DNA from: Geodermatophilus obscurus
GTDB lineage: Bacteria; Actinomycetota; Actinomycetes; Mycobacteriales; Geodermatophilaceae
Reading direction: 5' to 3'
DNA: 64,000 nucleotides
Assembly (NCBI RefSeq): GCF_900115395.1
Contig: NZ_FOWE01000014.1
Location: 15,700 to 79,699, forward strand
Both the position numbers and the translations under genes were made by a program. The notes below the pieces were generated by a model. It was given only the letters and a program-made list of their open reading frames with translations, was not told the origin of the DNA and did no database searches. Shown one piece after another: positions 45,920 to 55,138 of the stretch; position 1 is the first letter of the stretch; each line of letters opens with the position of its first letter.

Positions 45920-46659
45920 CCGCGGTCCTGCGGCTGACCGGGATCACCGTCCGCTTCGGGACGGCGACCGCGCTCGACGACGTCGACCTCGTGGTCGGCC
46001 CCGGTGAGCGGGTCGCCGTCGTCGGGGCCTCGGGTGCCGGGAAGTCGACGCTGCTCGCCGTGGCCAACGGCGCGGTGCCGCCGTCGTCCGGGTCGGTGGA
46101 GGTGCTGGGGCGCGACCCCTCCGCGCTGCGCGGCCGGGCGCTGCGCCGGCTGCGCGCCCGGGTGGGGACGGTGCACCAGCACCTGGAGCTGGTCGGCCCG
46201 CTGCGGGTGCTGCACAACGTGAACGCCGGCCGGCTGGGCTCCTGGCCGGCGGCGCGGGCGGCGTGGTCGCTGCTGCGGCCGCAGGGGGTGCCGGAGGTGG
46301 TCGGGGCGCTGGAGCGGGTCGGCCTGGCCGACCGGGTGTTCGACCGCACCGACACCCTCTCGGGCGGGCAGCGGCAGCGGGTGGCCGTGGCGCGGCTGCT
46401 GGTGCAGGACCCCGACCTCGTGCTCGCCGACGAGCCGGCGTCGGCGCTGGACCCCGTGCTCGCCGACGCGGTGCTCGGGCTGCTCGCCGCGCCGGCGTCC
46501 CGGGGCGGTGCGCTGCTGGTCGCGCTGCACGACCCGGTGCTGGCGCTGCGGCACTGCGACCGGGTGGTCGGGCTGGCCGCGGGGCGGGTAGTGCTCGACG
46601 CCCCGGCCGCGGCACTCACCGTCCCCGACCTGGCCGCGTTCTACGGGGCGCGGGCGTGA
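45916..46659 (+). CDS. phnC: phosphonate-type ABC transporter ATPase (PhnC type)
   Basis: 247 residues. Walker A 'VVGASGAGKSTLLAVANG', Q-loop 'RVGTVHQHLELVGPLRVLHN', signature 'LSGGQRQRVAVARLL', Walker B 'DLVLADEPASALDP' and 'LLVALHDPVLALRHCDR'. No ATG, GTG or TTG is available in frame before 'LRLTGITVRFGTATALDD'. A CTG at 45916 overlaps the phnD stop as CTGA and would give a complete domain, so I use it; the next GTG would remove the first strands. Translational coupling is likely. Confidence 0.88.
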   Translation: MTAVLRLTGITVRFGTATALDDVDLVVGPGERVAVVGASGAGKSTLLAVANGAVPPSSGSVEVLGRDPSALRGRALRRLRARVGTVHQHLELVGPLRVLHNVNAGRLGSWPAARAAWSLLRPQGVPEVVGALERVGLADRVFDRTDTLSGGQRQRVAVARLLVQDPDLVLADEPASALDPVLADAVLGLLAAPASRGGALLVALHDPVLALRHCDRVVGLAAGRVVLDAPAAALTVPDLAAFYGARA

Positions 46660-48260
46660 CCGCGGTACTCGCCCGGCCGGCGGCGCCCGTGCTCCGGCGG
46701 GACCGGCGCCGCTGGGCATGGGGGCTGGCCGCGCTGGTCGTCGTCGGCTGGTCCCTGGCCGCCGCCCTCGGCGGCGACGTCCTCAACCCCGCGGGCGGCG
46801 CGCAGGTCGGCCGGTTCGCCGCCGCCGCGCTCTCCCCCGACCTGGACGGCGCGTTCCTCGGGATGCTGGGCACCGCGGCGCTGGTGACGCTGGCCTACGC
46901 CGTCCTCGGCACGGCGCTGGCACTGGCGCTGGGGGCGGCCGGTGCGGTGGCGGCCGCGCGCACCACGTGGGGACGGCGCGGCACGGGCTGGGCGGCGGCC
47001 CGCGGCGTGCTCGCCGTCCCGCGCGGGCTCCACGAGGCGGTGTGGGGGCTGCTGCTGCTCAACGTGCTCGGTCTCGACCCGTGGGTCGGCGTCCTGGCGA
47101 TCGGCCTGCCCTACGGCGCGGTCACCGCGACGGTGTTCGCCGGCCTGCTCGACGAGGTCCCGCGCGGCCCGTACGAGGCGCTGCTCGCGCAGGGGTCGGG
47201 CCGGGTTGCGGCGGCGCTGTACGGCCTGCTGCCCCTCGCGGCCGGCGGGCTGCTGTCGTACGCGTTCTACCGGCTGGAGTGCGCGGTCCGCTCCGCCGTG
47301 GTGCTCGGCCTGATCGGTGCCGGCGGACTGGGCTACCAGCTCGCGCTGTCGTTCACGTCGCTGCGCTGGCCGCAGGTGTGGAGCGCCGTGTACGCCCTCG
47401 CGCTGCTGTGCCTGGCGGCCGACGTCGCCGGGCGGGCGGTGCGCCGCCGGCTGGCCGCGCCGCGCCGGCGGGCCGGGGTGCTCGCGCGCGACCGCGTGCT
47501 GACCGCCGCCGTCCTCGGGACGGGCGCCGCGGTCGTGTGGGCGTGGTGGTTCCTGGCGCTGTCGCCGGCGTCGCTGGTGTCGGCGCGCGCCCGCGGGCAG
47601 CTCGGCCACGTCCTGGGCGCGGCCCTCCCACCGGCCGGGGACGGCGCCCTGCTGCGCGAGGTCGGCGCCCAGGCGGTGGTCACGCTGCAGATGTCGGTGC
47701 TCGCCGTCGCGGTGGCGGTGGCCGGGTCGGCGCTGCTGGCGCCGGGAGCCGCGCGGCCGCCCGGTGCGGGGCCGGGGCGGCGGCTGGCGGGGGCGCCGGT
47801 GCGCGCGGCACTGCTGGTGCTGCGCGCGGTGCCGGCGCCGGTGTGGGCGCTGGTCCTGCTGTTCGTGCTGCTGCCCGGGGTCCTGCCCGGCGCGCTCGCC
47901 CTCGGCCTCACCACCCTCGGGGTGCTCGGGCGGCTCGCGGCCGAGGCGGTCGAGGAGGCCGACCCGCGGCCGCGCGCGGCGCTCACCGCGCTGGGGGCGC
48001 GGCCGGTGGGGGCCTGGCTCTACGGCGTCCTGCCGCCGGCCGCCGGGCCGGTGTTGGCGCTCGCGCTGTACCGCTGGGAGGTCGCCGTCCGGGACACGCT
48101 GCTGGTGGGACTGCTGGGCGCCGGCGGGCTGGGCGCGCTGCTCGCCTCCCGGCTGGCCGTCTTCGACTGGCCGGCGGTCACCACGGTGCTCGCCGCGACG
48201 GTCGCGCTGACCCTCGCGGTCGACCTGGTGAGCGACCGCGCCCGCCGCGTCCTGCGCTGA
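46656..48260 (+). CDS. phnE: phosphonate-type ABC permease, two domains fused (PhnE-PhnE)
   Basis: 534 residues; the GTG overlaps the phnC stop (GTGA). Two binding-protein-dependent permease domains in one chain: about 1-265 with 'RGLHEAVWGLLLLNVLGLDP ... LLAQGSGRVAAALYGLLPLA' and 'LGLIGAGGLGYQLALSFTS', and about 270-534 with 'ALLVLRAVPAPVWALVLLFV' and 'ALTALGARPVGAWLYGVLPP' and 'VGLLGAGGLGALLASRLAVF'. The EAA-like loop and the GAGGLG motif occur in both. Most PhnE are single-domain dimers; this fused pair would form the whole channel. Confidence 0.88.
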   Translation: MTAVLARPAAPVLRRDRRRWAWGLAALVVVGWSLAAALGGDVLNPAGGAQVGRFAAAALSPDLDGAFLGMLGTAALVTLAYAVLGTALALALGAAGAVAAARTTWGRRGTGWAAARGVLAVPRGLHEAVWGLLLLNVLGLDPWVGVLAIGLPYGAVTATVFAGLLDEVPRGPYEALLAQGSGRVAAALYGLLPLAAGGLLSYAFYRLECAVRSAVVLGLIGAGGLGYQLALSFTSLRWPQVWSAVYALALLCLAADVAGRAVRRRLAAPRRRAGVLARDRVLTAAVLGTGAAVVWAWWFLALSPASLVSARARGQLGHVLGAALPPAGDGALLREVGAQAVVTLQMSVLAVAVAVAGSALLAPGAARPPGAGPGRRLAGAPVRAALLVLRAVPAPVWALVLLFVLLPGVLPGALALGLTTLGVLGRLAAEAVEEADPRPRAALTALGARPVGAWLYGVLPPAAGPVLALALYRWEVAVRDTLLVGLLGAGGLGALLASRLAVFDWPAVTTVLAATVALTLAVDLVSDRARRVLR

Positions 48261-48280
48261 GCGCCGTCCCCCCGCACCGC

Positions 48281-48443
48281 ACGCGTCCCGGGTCACCGCA
48301 GCACGTCCCGGCTCACCGCAGCACGTCCTGGCTCACCGCAGCACGTCCTGGGTCACCGCAACGCGTCCTGGGTCACCGCAACGCGTCCTGGGTCACCGTG
48401 GGCGGTGAGCCAGGACGCAGCACGATCAGGTCACCTGATCGTG
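48281..48443. repeat. 20-bp tandem repeat followed by inverted copies
   Basis: Six 20-base units in exact register from 48281 to 48400, type GCACGTCCTGGCTCACCGCA. The right flank then holds an inverted copy (48401-48419) able to pair with the last unit, and a separate perfect hairpin 48421-48443 (CACGATCAGG, TCA, CCTGATCGTG). No protein frame. It lies between the convergent phnE and rsmE, so it may also stop transcription. Confidence 0.85.
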
Positions 48444-48455
48444 CGCGGGACGCCC

Positions 48456-49223
48456 TCAGGCCCAGCGCGTACGGACCGACAGCGCGGCGAGGGCGGCGGC
48501 ACCGGCGGTCGAGGTGCGCAGCACCTCCGGCCCGAGCCGCACGGCCTGCGCACCGGCCGCGCGCAGCGCGACCACCTCGCCGTCGGTGAGCCCGCCCTCG
48601 GGCCCGACGACGACGGCGACCGTGCCGCTGCCCGGGACGTCCAGCCCGGACAGCGGGCGGCGGGCCTGCTCGTGCAGCACCACCGCGAGGTCGACGTCGG
48701 CCAGCTCGCCGCACACCTGGCGGGTGGTCATGAGGTCGCCGACCTCGGGCACCCGCGGCCGCCGCGACTGCTTGGCCGCCGCCCGTGCCGCCGCCCGCCA
48801 CTTCGCCAGGCCCTTCTCCACGCGGTCCTCGCGCCAGCGGGTGACGCAGCGGGCGGCGGCCCACGGGACGATCCGGTCGACGCCGAGCTCGGTGGCCAGC
48901 TCGACCGCCAGCTGGCCGCGGTCGCCCTTGGGCAGCGCCTGCACGAGCACGAACTCCGGCTGGGGCTCGGGCACCTCGTGCCGGGCGGTCACCTGGACGC
49001 GCAGGCCGCGCGGGCCGGCGTCGAGGACCGTGCCCTCGACCACCGTGCCGGCGCCGTCGCCGACCCGCACCGGCTCCCCGGCGGTCAGCCGGAGCACGTC
49101 GACGGCGTGCCGCCCCTCAGCGCCGTCGACGAGCAGCTCGGCGGCGTCGGGGAGCGTGTCGAGCAGGAACAGCGGCGAGCCGTCCTGCACCGGGTGGTGG
49201 TCGTCGGTCGCCGGGGCGGTCAC
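48456..49223 (-). CDS. rsmE: 16S rRNA m3U1498 methyltransferase RsmE
   Basis: 255 residues. SPOUT methyltransferase. '[20 protein letters not shown]' N-domain, '[20 protein letters not shown]', '[19 protein letters not shown]', and the knot with '[20 protein letters not shown]' and '[20 protein letters not shown]' that bind AdoMet. The GTG overlaps the dnaJ stop (GTGA), continuing the hrcA-dnaJ-rsmE run. Confidence 0.94.
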   Translation of the reverse strand: MTAPATDDHHPVQDGSPLFLLDTLPDAAELLVDGAEGRHAVDVLRLTAGEPVRVGDGAGTVVEGTVLDAGPRGLRVQVTARHEVPEPQPEFVLVQALPKGDRGQLAVELATELGVDRIVPWAAARCVTRWREDRVEKGLAKWRAAARAAAKQSRRPRVPEVGDLMTTRQVCGELADVDLAVVLHEQARRPLSGLDVPGSGTVAVVVGPEGGLTDGEVVALRAAGAQAVRLGPEVLRTSTAGAAALAALSVRTRWA

Positions 49224-50362
49224 CGGAAGGGCTTCCGGACCCGCGAGAACAACCCCCCGTGGCTCTCGCCGGCCGCCGGCTCCCGGCGGTCCTCGCCGCG
49301 CAGGGCGGCCAGCTCGCGCAGCAGCTTCTCCTGCTCGGCGTCCAGGCGGGTCGGCGTCTGCACGTCGACGTGCACCAGCAGGTTGCCGCGGCCGGTGGAC
49401 CGCAGCCGCGGCGCGCCCTGGCCGCGCAGCGTCAGGACCGTCCCCGACTGCGTGCCCGGCCGGACGTCGACGTCGGTGTCCTCGCCGTCGAGCAGGGTCA
49501 GCGGGAGGGTGGTGCCCAGCGCCGCCGAGGTCATCGGCAGGGTGACGTGGCAGTGCAGGTCCTCGCCGTCGCGGGTGAACACCTCGTGCGGGCGCTCGAC
49601 GATCTCGACGTAGAGGTCGCCGGCCGGGCCGCCACCGGGGCCGACCTCGCCGCGGCCGGTGAGCCGGATCCGCATGCCGTCCTCGACACCGGCGGGCACC
49701 TTCACCGGGATGGTCCGGCGGGCGCGCACGCGGCCCTCGCTGCCGCACTCGGGGCACGGCTCGGGGATGACCTGGCCGGTGCCGGCGCAGCTCGGGCAGG
49801 GCCGGCTGGACACGACCTGGCCGAGGAAGGAGCGCTGCACGCTCTGCACCTCGCCGCGACCCGAGCAGGTGGTGCAGGTGACCGGGTGGGTGCCCGGTGC
49901 GGTGCCCGCGCCGCTGCAGGTGCCGCACAGGACGGCGGTGTCGACGGTGATCTCCTCGGTGGTGCCGAAGACCGTCTGCTCCAGGTCGAGCTCGATGCGG
50001 ATGAGCGCGTCGTCGCCGGCGCGGACGCGGCTGCGCGGGCCGCGCCCGCCCATCGTCCCGCCGCCGAAGAAGGCGTCCATGATGTCGCCGAGCCCGCCGA
50101 AGCCGGCCTGGCCGAACGGTGAGCCGCCCGCGGCACCGGCGCCGCTGTCGAAGGGGTCACCGCCGAGGTCGACGATGCGGCGCTTGTCCGGGTCGGTCAG
50201 CGCCTGGTAGGCGCGGCTGACCTCCTGGAAGCGCTCCTTGGCCTCGGGATCGGGGTTGACGTCGGGGTGCAGGTCGCGCGCCAGCCGCCGGTAGGCCTTC
50301 TTGATGTCGGCGTCGGACGCGCCCCGGGACAGCCCGAGGACGCCGTAGTAGTCGGTTGCCAT
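49220..50362 (-). CDS. dnaJ: chaperone DnaJ
   Basis: 380 residues. J-domain with '[20 protein letters not shown]' (HPD), then a Gly/Phe-rich stretch. Four CxxCxGxG-type zinc-binding repeats: 'CGTCSGAG', 'CTTCSGRG', 'CPSCAGTG', 'CPECGSEG'. C-terminal substrate-binding domains follow. This is the second-type (DnaJ2) linked to hrcA in actinobacteria. ATG start, 14 bases after the hrcA stop; presumably in the HrcA/CIRCE regulon. Confidence 0.95.
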   Translation of the reverse strand: MATDYYGVLGLSRGASDADIKKAYRRLARDLHPDVNPDPEAKERFQEVSRAYQALTDPDKRRIVDLGGDPFDSGAGAAGGSPFGQAGFGGLGDIMDAFFGGGTMGGRGPRSRVRAGDDALIRIELDLEQTVFGTTEEITVDTAVLCGTCSGAGTAPGTHPVTCTTCSGRGEVQSVQRSFLGQVVSSRPCPSCAGTGQVIPEPCPECGSEGRVRARRTIPVKVPAGVEDGMRIRLTGRGEVGPGGGPAGDLYVEIVERPHEVFTRDGEDLHCHVTLPMTSAALGTTLPLTLLDGEDTDVDVRPGTQSGTVLTLRGQGAPRLRSTGRGNLLVHVDVQTPTRLDAEQEKLLRELAALRGEDRREPAAGESHGGLFSRVRKPFR

Positions 50363-50376
50363 CTGGTGTACGAACC

Positions 50377-51399
50377 TCAGCTCTCGGCCAGCAGCTGGCC
50401 GACGTAGCGGGCCACGGCGCGGACCGCGGCCATGTTGCCCGGGTAGTCCATGCGGGTCGGGCCCACGATGCCCAGTCCGCCCAGCGCCCGGTCGCCGGTG
50501 CCGTACCCCACGGACACCACCGACGCACCGGCCAGTGCCTCGTGGGCGTTCTCCTCGCCGATGCGCACGAGGACCGCCCCGCCGCTGTCGACCTCGCTGA
50601 TCAGCTTGAGCACCACGACCTGCTCCTCGAGCGCCTCGAGCAGCGGCCGCAGGCTGCCGGGGAAGTCGACGGCGACGCGCGCGAGGTTCGCCGTCCCGCC
50701 CACGACCAGACGGTCCTCCCCGGGCTCGACCAGCGTCTCGACCAGCGCGGCGCTGACCGTGGCGACCAGCGCGCGCAGGTGCGGCGGCGCGGTGTCGACC
50801 AGGTCGGGGACCTTGCCGCCGGCGTCGGCGAGCCGGGCCCCGGTGAAGGCGGAGCCCAGCAGTGCGCGCAGGTCGGCGACGTCGTCGCGGGCGACGTCGG
50901 ACGGGCACTCGACGACCCGCTGCTCGACCCGGCCGGTGTCGGTGATGAGCACCAGCAGCAGCCGCGAGGCCGACAGCTGGACGACCTCGAGGTGGCGGAC
51001 GGCGCTGCGCGAGAGCGTCGGGTACTGGACGACGGCGACCTGGTGGGTCAGCTGGGCCAGCAGGCGCACCGTGCGGCCGAGGACGTCGTGCAGGTCGACG
51101 GCGCCGTCGAGGAACCGCTCGATCGCCTTGCGCTCGGCGCCCGACAGCGGCTTGACCGAGGAGAGCCGGTCGACGAAGAGGCGGTAGCCCTTGTCGGTGG
51201 GCACCCGGCCGGCGCTGGTGTGCGGCTGGGCGATGTAGCCCTGCTCCTCCAGCACCGCCATGTCGTTGCGGATGGTGGCCGGCGAGACCCCGAGGTCGTG
51301 CCGCTCGGCCAGGGCCTTGCTGCCCACGGGGTCGTTGGTGGAGACGAAGTCCTGGACGATGGCCCGCAGGACCTGCAGGCGGCGTTCGTCGTGCGCCAC
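50377..51399 (-). CDS. hrcA: heat-inducible transcription repressor HrcA
   Basis: 340 residues, GTG with GGGGAGGTG upstream. Winged helix '[20 protein letters not shown]' and '[20 protein letters not shown]', then the dimerisation domain with '[20 protein letters not shown]' and the GAF-like C-terminal part with '[20 protein letters not shown]'. It represses the operon by binding CIRCE; a CIRCE site lies 82 bases upstream, so it autoregulates. Confidence 0.95.
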   Translation of the reverse strand: MAHDERRLQVLRAIVQDFVSTNDPVGSKALAERHDLGVSPATIRNDMAVLEEQGYIAQPHTSAGRVPTDKGYRLFVDRLSSVKPLSGAERKAIERFLDGAVDLHDVLGRTVRLLAQLTHQVAVVQYPTLSRSAVRHLEVVQLSASRLLLVLITDTGRVEQRVVECPSDVARDDVADLRALLGSAFTGARLADAGGKVPDLVDTAPPHLRALVATVSAALVETLVEPGEDRLVVGGTANLARVAVDFPGSLRPLLEALEEQVVVLKLISEVDSGGAVLVRIGEENAHEALAGASVVSVGYGTGDRALGGLGIVGPTRMDYPGNMAAVRAVARYVGQLLAES

Positions 51400-51480
51400 G
51401 GTGACACCTCCCCGTACCGGTCGGCGACGTCGTGCGGGCGGTCCCGGGCCGCGGCGGGCGGGGTGCGCCGGCCGCGCGGC

Positions 51481-51513
51481 GGGCTGGCACTCGCACGGAC
51501 GGAGTGCCAGCCC
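51481..51513. promoter_or_regulatory. CIRCE operator upstream of hrcA
   Basis: CTGGCACTC, nine bases, GAGTGCCAG, matching the CIRCE pattern TTAGCACTC-N9-GAGTGCTAA with GC-rich outer positions. The arms extend to 12 bp (GGGCTGGCACTC / GAGTGCCAGCCC). Placed 82 bases before the hrcA start. Confidence 0.9.
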
Positions 51514-51523
51514 AGCATACGCG

Positions 51524-51579
51524 AAGGACCCCGTCCCCCTCCCCGCTCGCAAGCTCGCGGCGAGCCTCTGGACGGGGCC
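51524..51579 (+). repeat. dispersed hairpin repeat, copy 3
   Basis: Opposite orientation to copies 1 and 2. Begins GAAGGACCCCGTCC, has the core CCGCTCGCAAGCTCGCGGC and ends TGGACGGGGCC, so the outer arms pair. It lies between the divergent hrcA and 51657 genes, next to CIRCE. Confidence 0.65.
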
Positions 51580-51656
51580 GGACGGGCCAGGGACGAGCGG
51601 TGGATAGGCTGGCGTCCGGTGCACGGAGCGGGGCGGGAGCGGACGGAGGGCGGGTC

Positions 51657-51977
51657 CTGATCTTCAAAGCGGTGCGCAACGGCCGCCCCTATCCCGAGCA
51701 CGGCCTGTCCACCAAGGACTGGGCGATGATCCCGCCCCGCCAGATCCGGCTGGACACGCTGGTCACCACCAAGCGCGAGCTGGCGCTGGACGCCCTGCTC
51801 GCCGACGACTCGACCTTCTACGGGGACCTGTTCCCGCACGCGGTCCAGTGGCACGGCGACCTCTACCTCGAGGACGGCCTGCACCGGGCCCTGCGCGCGG
51901 CGCTGCAGCAGCGCACCGTCATCCACGTGCGGGTGCTGGACCTCGACGCCCTCATGCCCGCCGACCCGGCGAGGTGA
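51657..51977 (+). CDS. small conserved protein (VapB-annotated family), CTG start
   Basis: 106 residues. The first recognisable residues are '[20 protein letters not shown]', and no ATG, GTG or TTG lies in frame before them. A CTG at 51657 with GGAGG nine bases upstream fits a start. Actinobacterial homologues of this stand-alone gene are often labelled VapB antitoxin, but no VapC toxin adjoins it. The sequence ('[20 protein letters not shown]', '[20 protein letters not shown]') looks like a small globular protein. The GNAT start overlaps its stop. Confidence 0.65.
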   Translation: MIFKAVRNGRPYPEHGLSTKDWAMIPPRQIRLDTLVTTKRELALDALLADDSTFYGDLFPHAVQWHGDLYLEDGLHRALRAALQQRTVIHVRVLDLDALMPADPAR

Positions 51978-52447
51978 CCGCGCCGCTCGCCGACCTCGGC
52001 GGCGGCGTCGTCCTCCGCCGGGCCGTCGTCGCCGACCTGCCGGCGGTGGTCGCCCTGCTGACCGACGACCCGCTGGGTGCGACGCGCGAGGCGGCCGGCC
52101 CGGAGCCGTACGAGCGTGCGTTCGCCGCCGTCGACGCCGACCCCGCCCACCTGCTCGTCGTCGCCGACGACGGCGGCATGGTGATCGGCACGCTGCAGCT
52201 GTCGTTCCTGCCGGGGCTGTCCCGCGGCGGGGCGCTGCGCGCCCAGGTGGAGGGCGTGCGGGTGGCCGCCGCGGCCCGCGGTCGGGGGCTGGGCGAGGCG
52301 ATGCTGCGCTGGTGCGCGGACGAGGCCCGCCGTCGCGGCGCCGCGCTGGTGCAGCTCACCACCGACACGCGCCGCGCCGACGCGCACCGCTTCTACGAGC
52401 GGCTCGGCTACGTCGCCTCGCACGTCGGGATGAAGCTGGAGCTGTAG
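51974..52447 (+). CDS. GNAT-family N-acetyltransferase
   Basis: 157 residues, GTG overlapping the previous stop (GTGA). Acetyl-CoA motif 'VAAAARGRGLGEAMLRWCAD', C-terminal 'RADAHRFYERLGYVASHVGM'. Substrate unknown. Part of a two-gene unit with the 51657 gene. A gap of about 210 bases follows before the response regulator; nothing recognisable there. Confidence 0.85.
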   Translation: MTAPLADLGGGVVLRRAVVADLPAVVALLTDDPLGATREAAGPEPYERAFAAVDADPAHLLVVADDGGMVIGTLQLSFLPGLSRGGALRAQVEGVRVAAAARGRGLGEAMLRWCADEARRRGAALVQLTTDTRRADAHRFYERLGYVASHVGMKLEL

Positions 52448-52656
52448 GCCGGCTCCGCGGATCACGTGCGCCGCGTCGTCCTCCCGAGACGTCCCGGCAG
52501 CCGGACGGTGTGCGCTCACGGGCAGCCCCTGGGCCGAGGAGTGCACCTGTCCGCACATCGTCCGTCGGAGCCCTGTCCCAGGGGCCGCCCTCGGGGACGC
52601 GGGGTGCGTAGGAGATCCGCAGGACGGGGACTCGTCGGCAGGACGGCCCGCTGCGG

Positions 52657-53262
52657 CTACAGCCAGCCCTTGTCGGCGGCGACGCGGGCGGCCTCGACCC
52701 TCGTGCGGGCGCCGGTCTTGCCGATCGCCGAGGACAGGTAGTTGCGCACCGTGCCCTCCGACAGGAACAGCCGGCGGGCGATGTCGGCGACGGTGGCGCC
52801 GTCGGCGGCCTCGCGCAGCGCGTCGGCCTCCCGCGCCGACAGCGGGGTGGCGCCGATCGCCAGCGCGGCGGCGGCGAGGTCGCGGTCGATCACCCGCTCC
52901 CCCGCGACGACGGCGCGGATCGCCTTGGCCAGCTCGGCCACCGGCGCGTCCTTGACCAGGAAGCCGGCGGCGCCGACCTCCATGGCACGGCGCAGGAACC
53001 CGGGCCGGCCGAAGGTGGTGAGCACGACCGCACGGACGGCGGGCAGCTCGGCGGCCAGCTCGCGGGCGGCCTCCAGGCCGTCGCGGCCGGGCATCTCGAT
53101 GTCGAGCAGCGCGACGTCGGGCGCGTGCTCCCGGGCGGCGGCGAGAACCTGGTCGCCGCGGCCGACCTCGGCGACGACGGTGATGTCCTCCTCGAGCTCG
53201 AGGAGCGCCCGCAGCGCCCCGCGGACCATCGACTGGTCCTCGGCCACGAGCACCCGGATCAC
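52657..53262 (-). CDS. NarL/LuxR-family response regulator
   Basis: 201 residues. Receiver domain 'MIRVLVAEDQSMVRGALRAL' with the phosphorylated Asp in 'PDVALLDIEMPGRDGLEAA' and 'AVVLTTFGRPGFLRRAMEVG'. C-terminal LuxR helix-turn-helix 'LSAREADALREAADGATVAD' and 'RRLFLSEGTVRNYLSSAIGK'. The GTG overlaps the kinase stop (GTGA). DesR-like control of the ABC exporter genes upstream in the same unit is likely. Confidence 0.93.
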   Translation of the reverse strand: MIRVLVAEDQSMVRGALRALLELEEDITVVAEVGRGDQVLAAAREHAPDVALLDIEMPGRDGLEAARELAAELPAVRAVVLTTFGRPGFLRRAMEVGAAGFLVKDAPVAELAKAIRAVVAGERVIDRDLAAAALAIGATPLSAREADALREAADGATVADIARRLFLSEGTVRNYLSSAIGKTGARTRVEAARVAADKGWL

Positions 53263-54380
53263 CGGGACACCGCCTCGGGGACCGGGGCCGGGACCAGCGG
53301 CAGGACCGCGCGCAGCTCGTAGCCGCCGTCGGGGCCGGCGCCGCCGGTGAGCGCGCCGCCGAGCTTGCCGACCCGCTCCGCCAGGCCGGCCAGCCCCGAC
53401 CCCGGCTCGGTGTCCTCGCTGGGCCCGCGGCCGTCGTCGGTGACGGTCAGCACCGCCTCGGCGCCGTCCTCGGTGAGGGTGACGGCGACCGAGCGTGCGC
53501 CGCTGTGCCGCAGCACGTTCGTGGTCGCCTCGCGCACCACCCAGCCGAGGGCGGCGTCGACCGGGCCGGGCAGGACGGGCACCCGGGCGGGCAGCCGGAC
53601 GGCGATCCCCGCGCCGGACAGCGCCGAGCGCGCCTCGGCCAGCGCCTGGGCGGAGCTCACCTGCCGGTAGCCGCTGACGGCGTCACGGACCTCGGCCAGC
53701 GCGCGGCGGGCGACGGCCTCGACGTCGGCCATCTCCGTGCGGGCCCGGGCGGGGTCGGCCTCGGCCAGCCGCCCGGCGAGCTCGCTCTTGAGCGCGATCA
53801 GCGACAGGCTGTGGCCGAGCAGGTCGTGCAGGTCGCGGGCGAAGCGCAGCCGCTCCTCGGCGACGGCGTTGCGGGCCAGCTCCTCGCGCGCCTCCGCCAG
53901 CTCGTTGTTCACCGCGACCAGGTGCCGGGTGCCGCGCAGGCCGAACGCGGTGAGCACGCACAGCACCGGGAGCACGAACAGGTTGTCCAGCTCGCCGTGC
54001 GCCCCCACCGCGAGGACGCACACGGCCGCGGCCGCCGCGACGGCCGGCCACACCCAGCGCTCCGGCAGGGCCGCGGCCGCCGCCGCCGACACGTAGATCA
54101 TCAGGCCGGCCCAGGAGGGGCCCATCCACAGCGCCAGGACCACGCCGAGGACGGCGACGAGGGCCAGCCGGGACAGCGCCGGGGGGCCGAAGCAGCCGCC
54201 GCCGAAGGCGCGCCGGAAGACGTCGAGGTAGACGACCGTGAAGGCCAGCAGGAGCAGCCCGGCGACGACCCGGACGGGCAGCGGCCGGTCGGTGGTGACC
54301 AGGTCGGTGACCGGGAAGAACTGGAACAGCAGCCACGGCAGCGACCAGCCGACGCGCTGCCACCGCGTGCGGGTGTCCAC
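53259..54380 (-). CDS. DesK-like sensor histidine kinase
   Basis: 373 residues, GTG. Membrane part of about five helices in residues 1-150 ('SLPWLLFQFFPVTDLV', 'VRVVAGLLLLAFTVVYLDVF', 'LALVAVLGVVLALWMGPSWA', 'WVWPAVAAAAAVCVLAVGAH'). HisKA_3 with 'RFARDLHDLLGHSLSLIALK' (phosphorylated His). HATPase 'VVREATTNVLRHSGARSVAV', 'LTVTDDGRGPSEDTEPGSGL'. Signal unknown; the membrane-embedded sensor suggests it reports membrane or peptide stress. Confidence 0.92.
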   Translation of the reverse strand: MDTRTRWQRVGWSLPWLLFQFFPVTDLVTTDRPLPVRVVAGLLLLAFTVVYLDVFRRAFGGGCFGPPALSRLALVAVLGVVLALWMGPSWAGLMIYVSAAAAAALPERWVWPAVAAAAAVCVLAVGAHGELDNLFVLPVLCVLTAFGLRGTRHLVAVNNELAEAREELARNAVAEERLRFARDLHDLLGHSLSLIALKSELAGRLAEADPARARTEMADVEAVARRALAEVRDAVSGYRQVSSAQALAEARSALSGAGIAVRLPARVPVLPGPVDAALGWVVREATTNVLRHSGARSVAVTLTEDGAEAVLTVTDDGRGPSEDTEPGSGLAGLAERVGKLGGALTGGAGPDGGYELRAVLPLVPAPVPEAVSR

Positions 54381-54397
54381 GCCCGACCGTAGCCCGG

Positions 54398-55138
54398 TCA
54401 GCCCGCGACCGCGGTGAGCGGCCGGCGGCGCGCGACCACGACGGTGAGCGCGGCGAACAGGGCGGCGAACCCCGCCAGGACCAACAGCGGCAGGAGCTCC
54501 GGCCCGCTGCCGGCGGCGGCCTCGCGGCCGGCCTCGGCGTACCAGTACGAGGGCAGCGCGTGCGCGACCACACGCAGGCCGGACGGGAAGAGCTCGACCG
54601 GCACCCACAGCCCGCCGAGCAGGGCCAGGACGGTCCCCACGATGCCGATCGCGCCACCGGCCGCCTTCTCCTCCAGCGCCCAGCCCAGCAGCAGCCCCAG
54701 CGCCACGAACACAGCCGACGCCAGCCACAGGACGGTGACCAGGCCCACCCACTGCCCCGCCTCCAGCCGCACCCCGTTGACGAACCGGCCGACCGCGGCC
54801 ACCACGAGCAGGGGCGGCAGGGTGAGCAGCATCCCGACGGCGACGTCGACGGCGACCACCGACGTCTGCGGCACCGGCGTCACCCGCAGCTGGCGCAGCC
54901 AGCCCGACGCGCGGTCGAAGGAGAGCCGGACGGTCGCGCCGAGGGCCGCCCCCAGGGCCCCGTAGGCCATCATCGAGACCATCGTGGCGGCGGCCTGCTC
55001 CTGGCTGATCCCGCCCGGCGCCCCGGCGAACACCTTGGTGAAGAAGACGCTGAACGCCGCCGGCATGAGCACGGTGAAGAACAGGAACTGGCGGTTGCGG
55101 CCGAGCCGGCGCAGCTGGAAGGCGAGCAGGGTGCTCAT
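54398..55138 (-). CDS. ABC-2 type transporter permease
   Basis: 246 residues, ATG overlapping the ATPase stop (ATGA). Six membrane helices with typical ABC-2 features: 'MSTLLAFQLRRLGRNRQFLF', 'FDRASGWLRQLRVTPVPQTS' (the amphipathic loop), 'GGLWVPVELFPSGLRVVAHA' and 'PSYWYAEAGREAA'. Exporter with the ATPase at 55135; substrate unknown, drug or lipid-type. Confidence 0.9.
   Translation of the reverse strand: MSTLLAFQLRRLGRNRQFLFFTVLMPAAFSVFFTKVFAGAPGGISQEQAAATMVSMMAYGALGAALGATVRLSFDRASGWLRQLRVTPVPQTSVVAVDVAVGMLLTLPPLLVVAAVGRFVNGVRLEAGQWVGLVTVLWLASAVFVALGLLLGWALEEKAAGGAIGIVGTVLALLGGLWVPVELFPSGLRVVAHALPSYWYAEAGREAAAGSGPELLPLLVLAGFAALFAALTVVVARRRPLTAVAG

Noticed and set aside
48281-48400. Possible CRISPR array
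   Set aside because: The 20-bp units are directly adjacent with no spacers, and no cas genes are near.
51657-52447. Toxin-antitoxin pair
   Set aside because: The first protein is sometimes labelled VapB, but the coupled partner is a GNAT of ordinary type and not a VapC; a GNAT toxin normally pairs with a ribbon-helix-helix antitoxin, which this is not.
52448-52656. Possible small gene between GNAT and response regulator
   Set aside because: Frames are short, Arg/Pro-rich and without a ribosome site.
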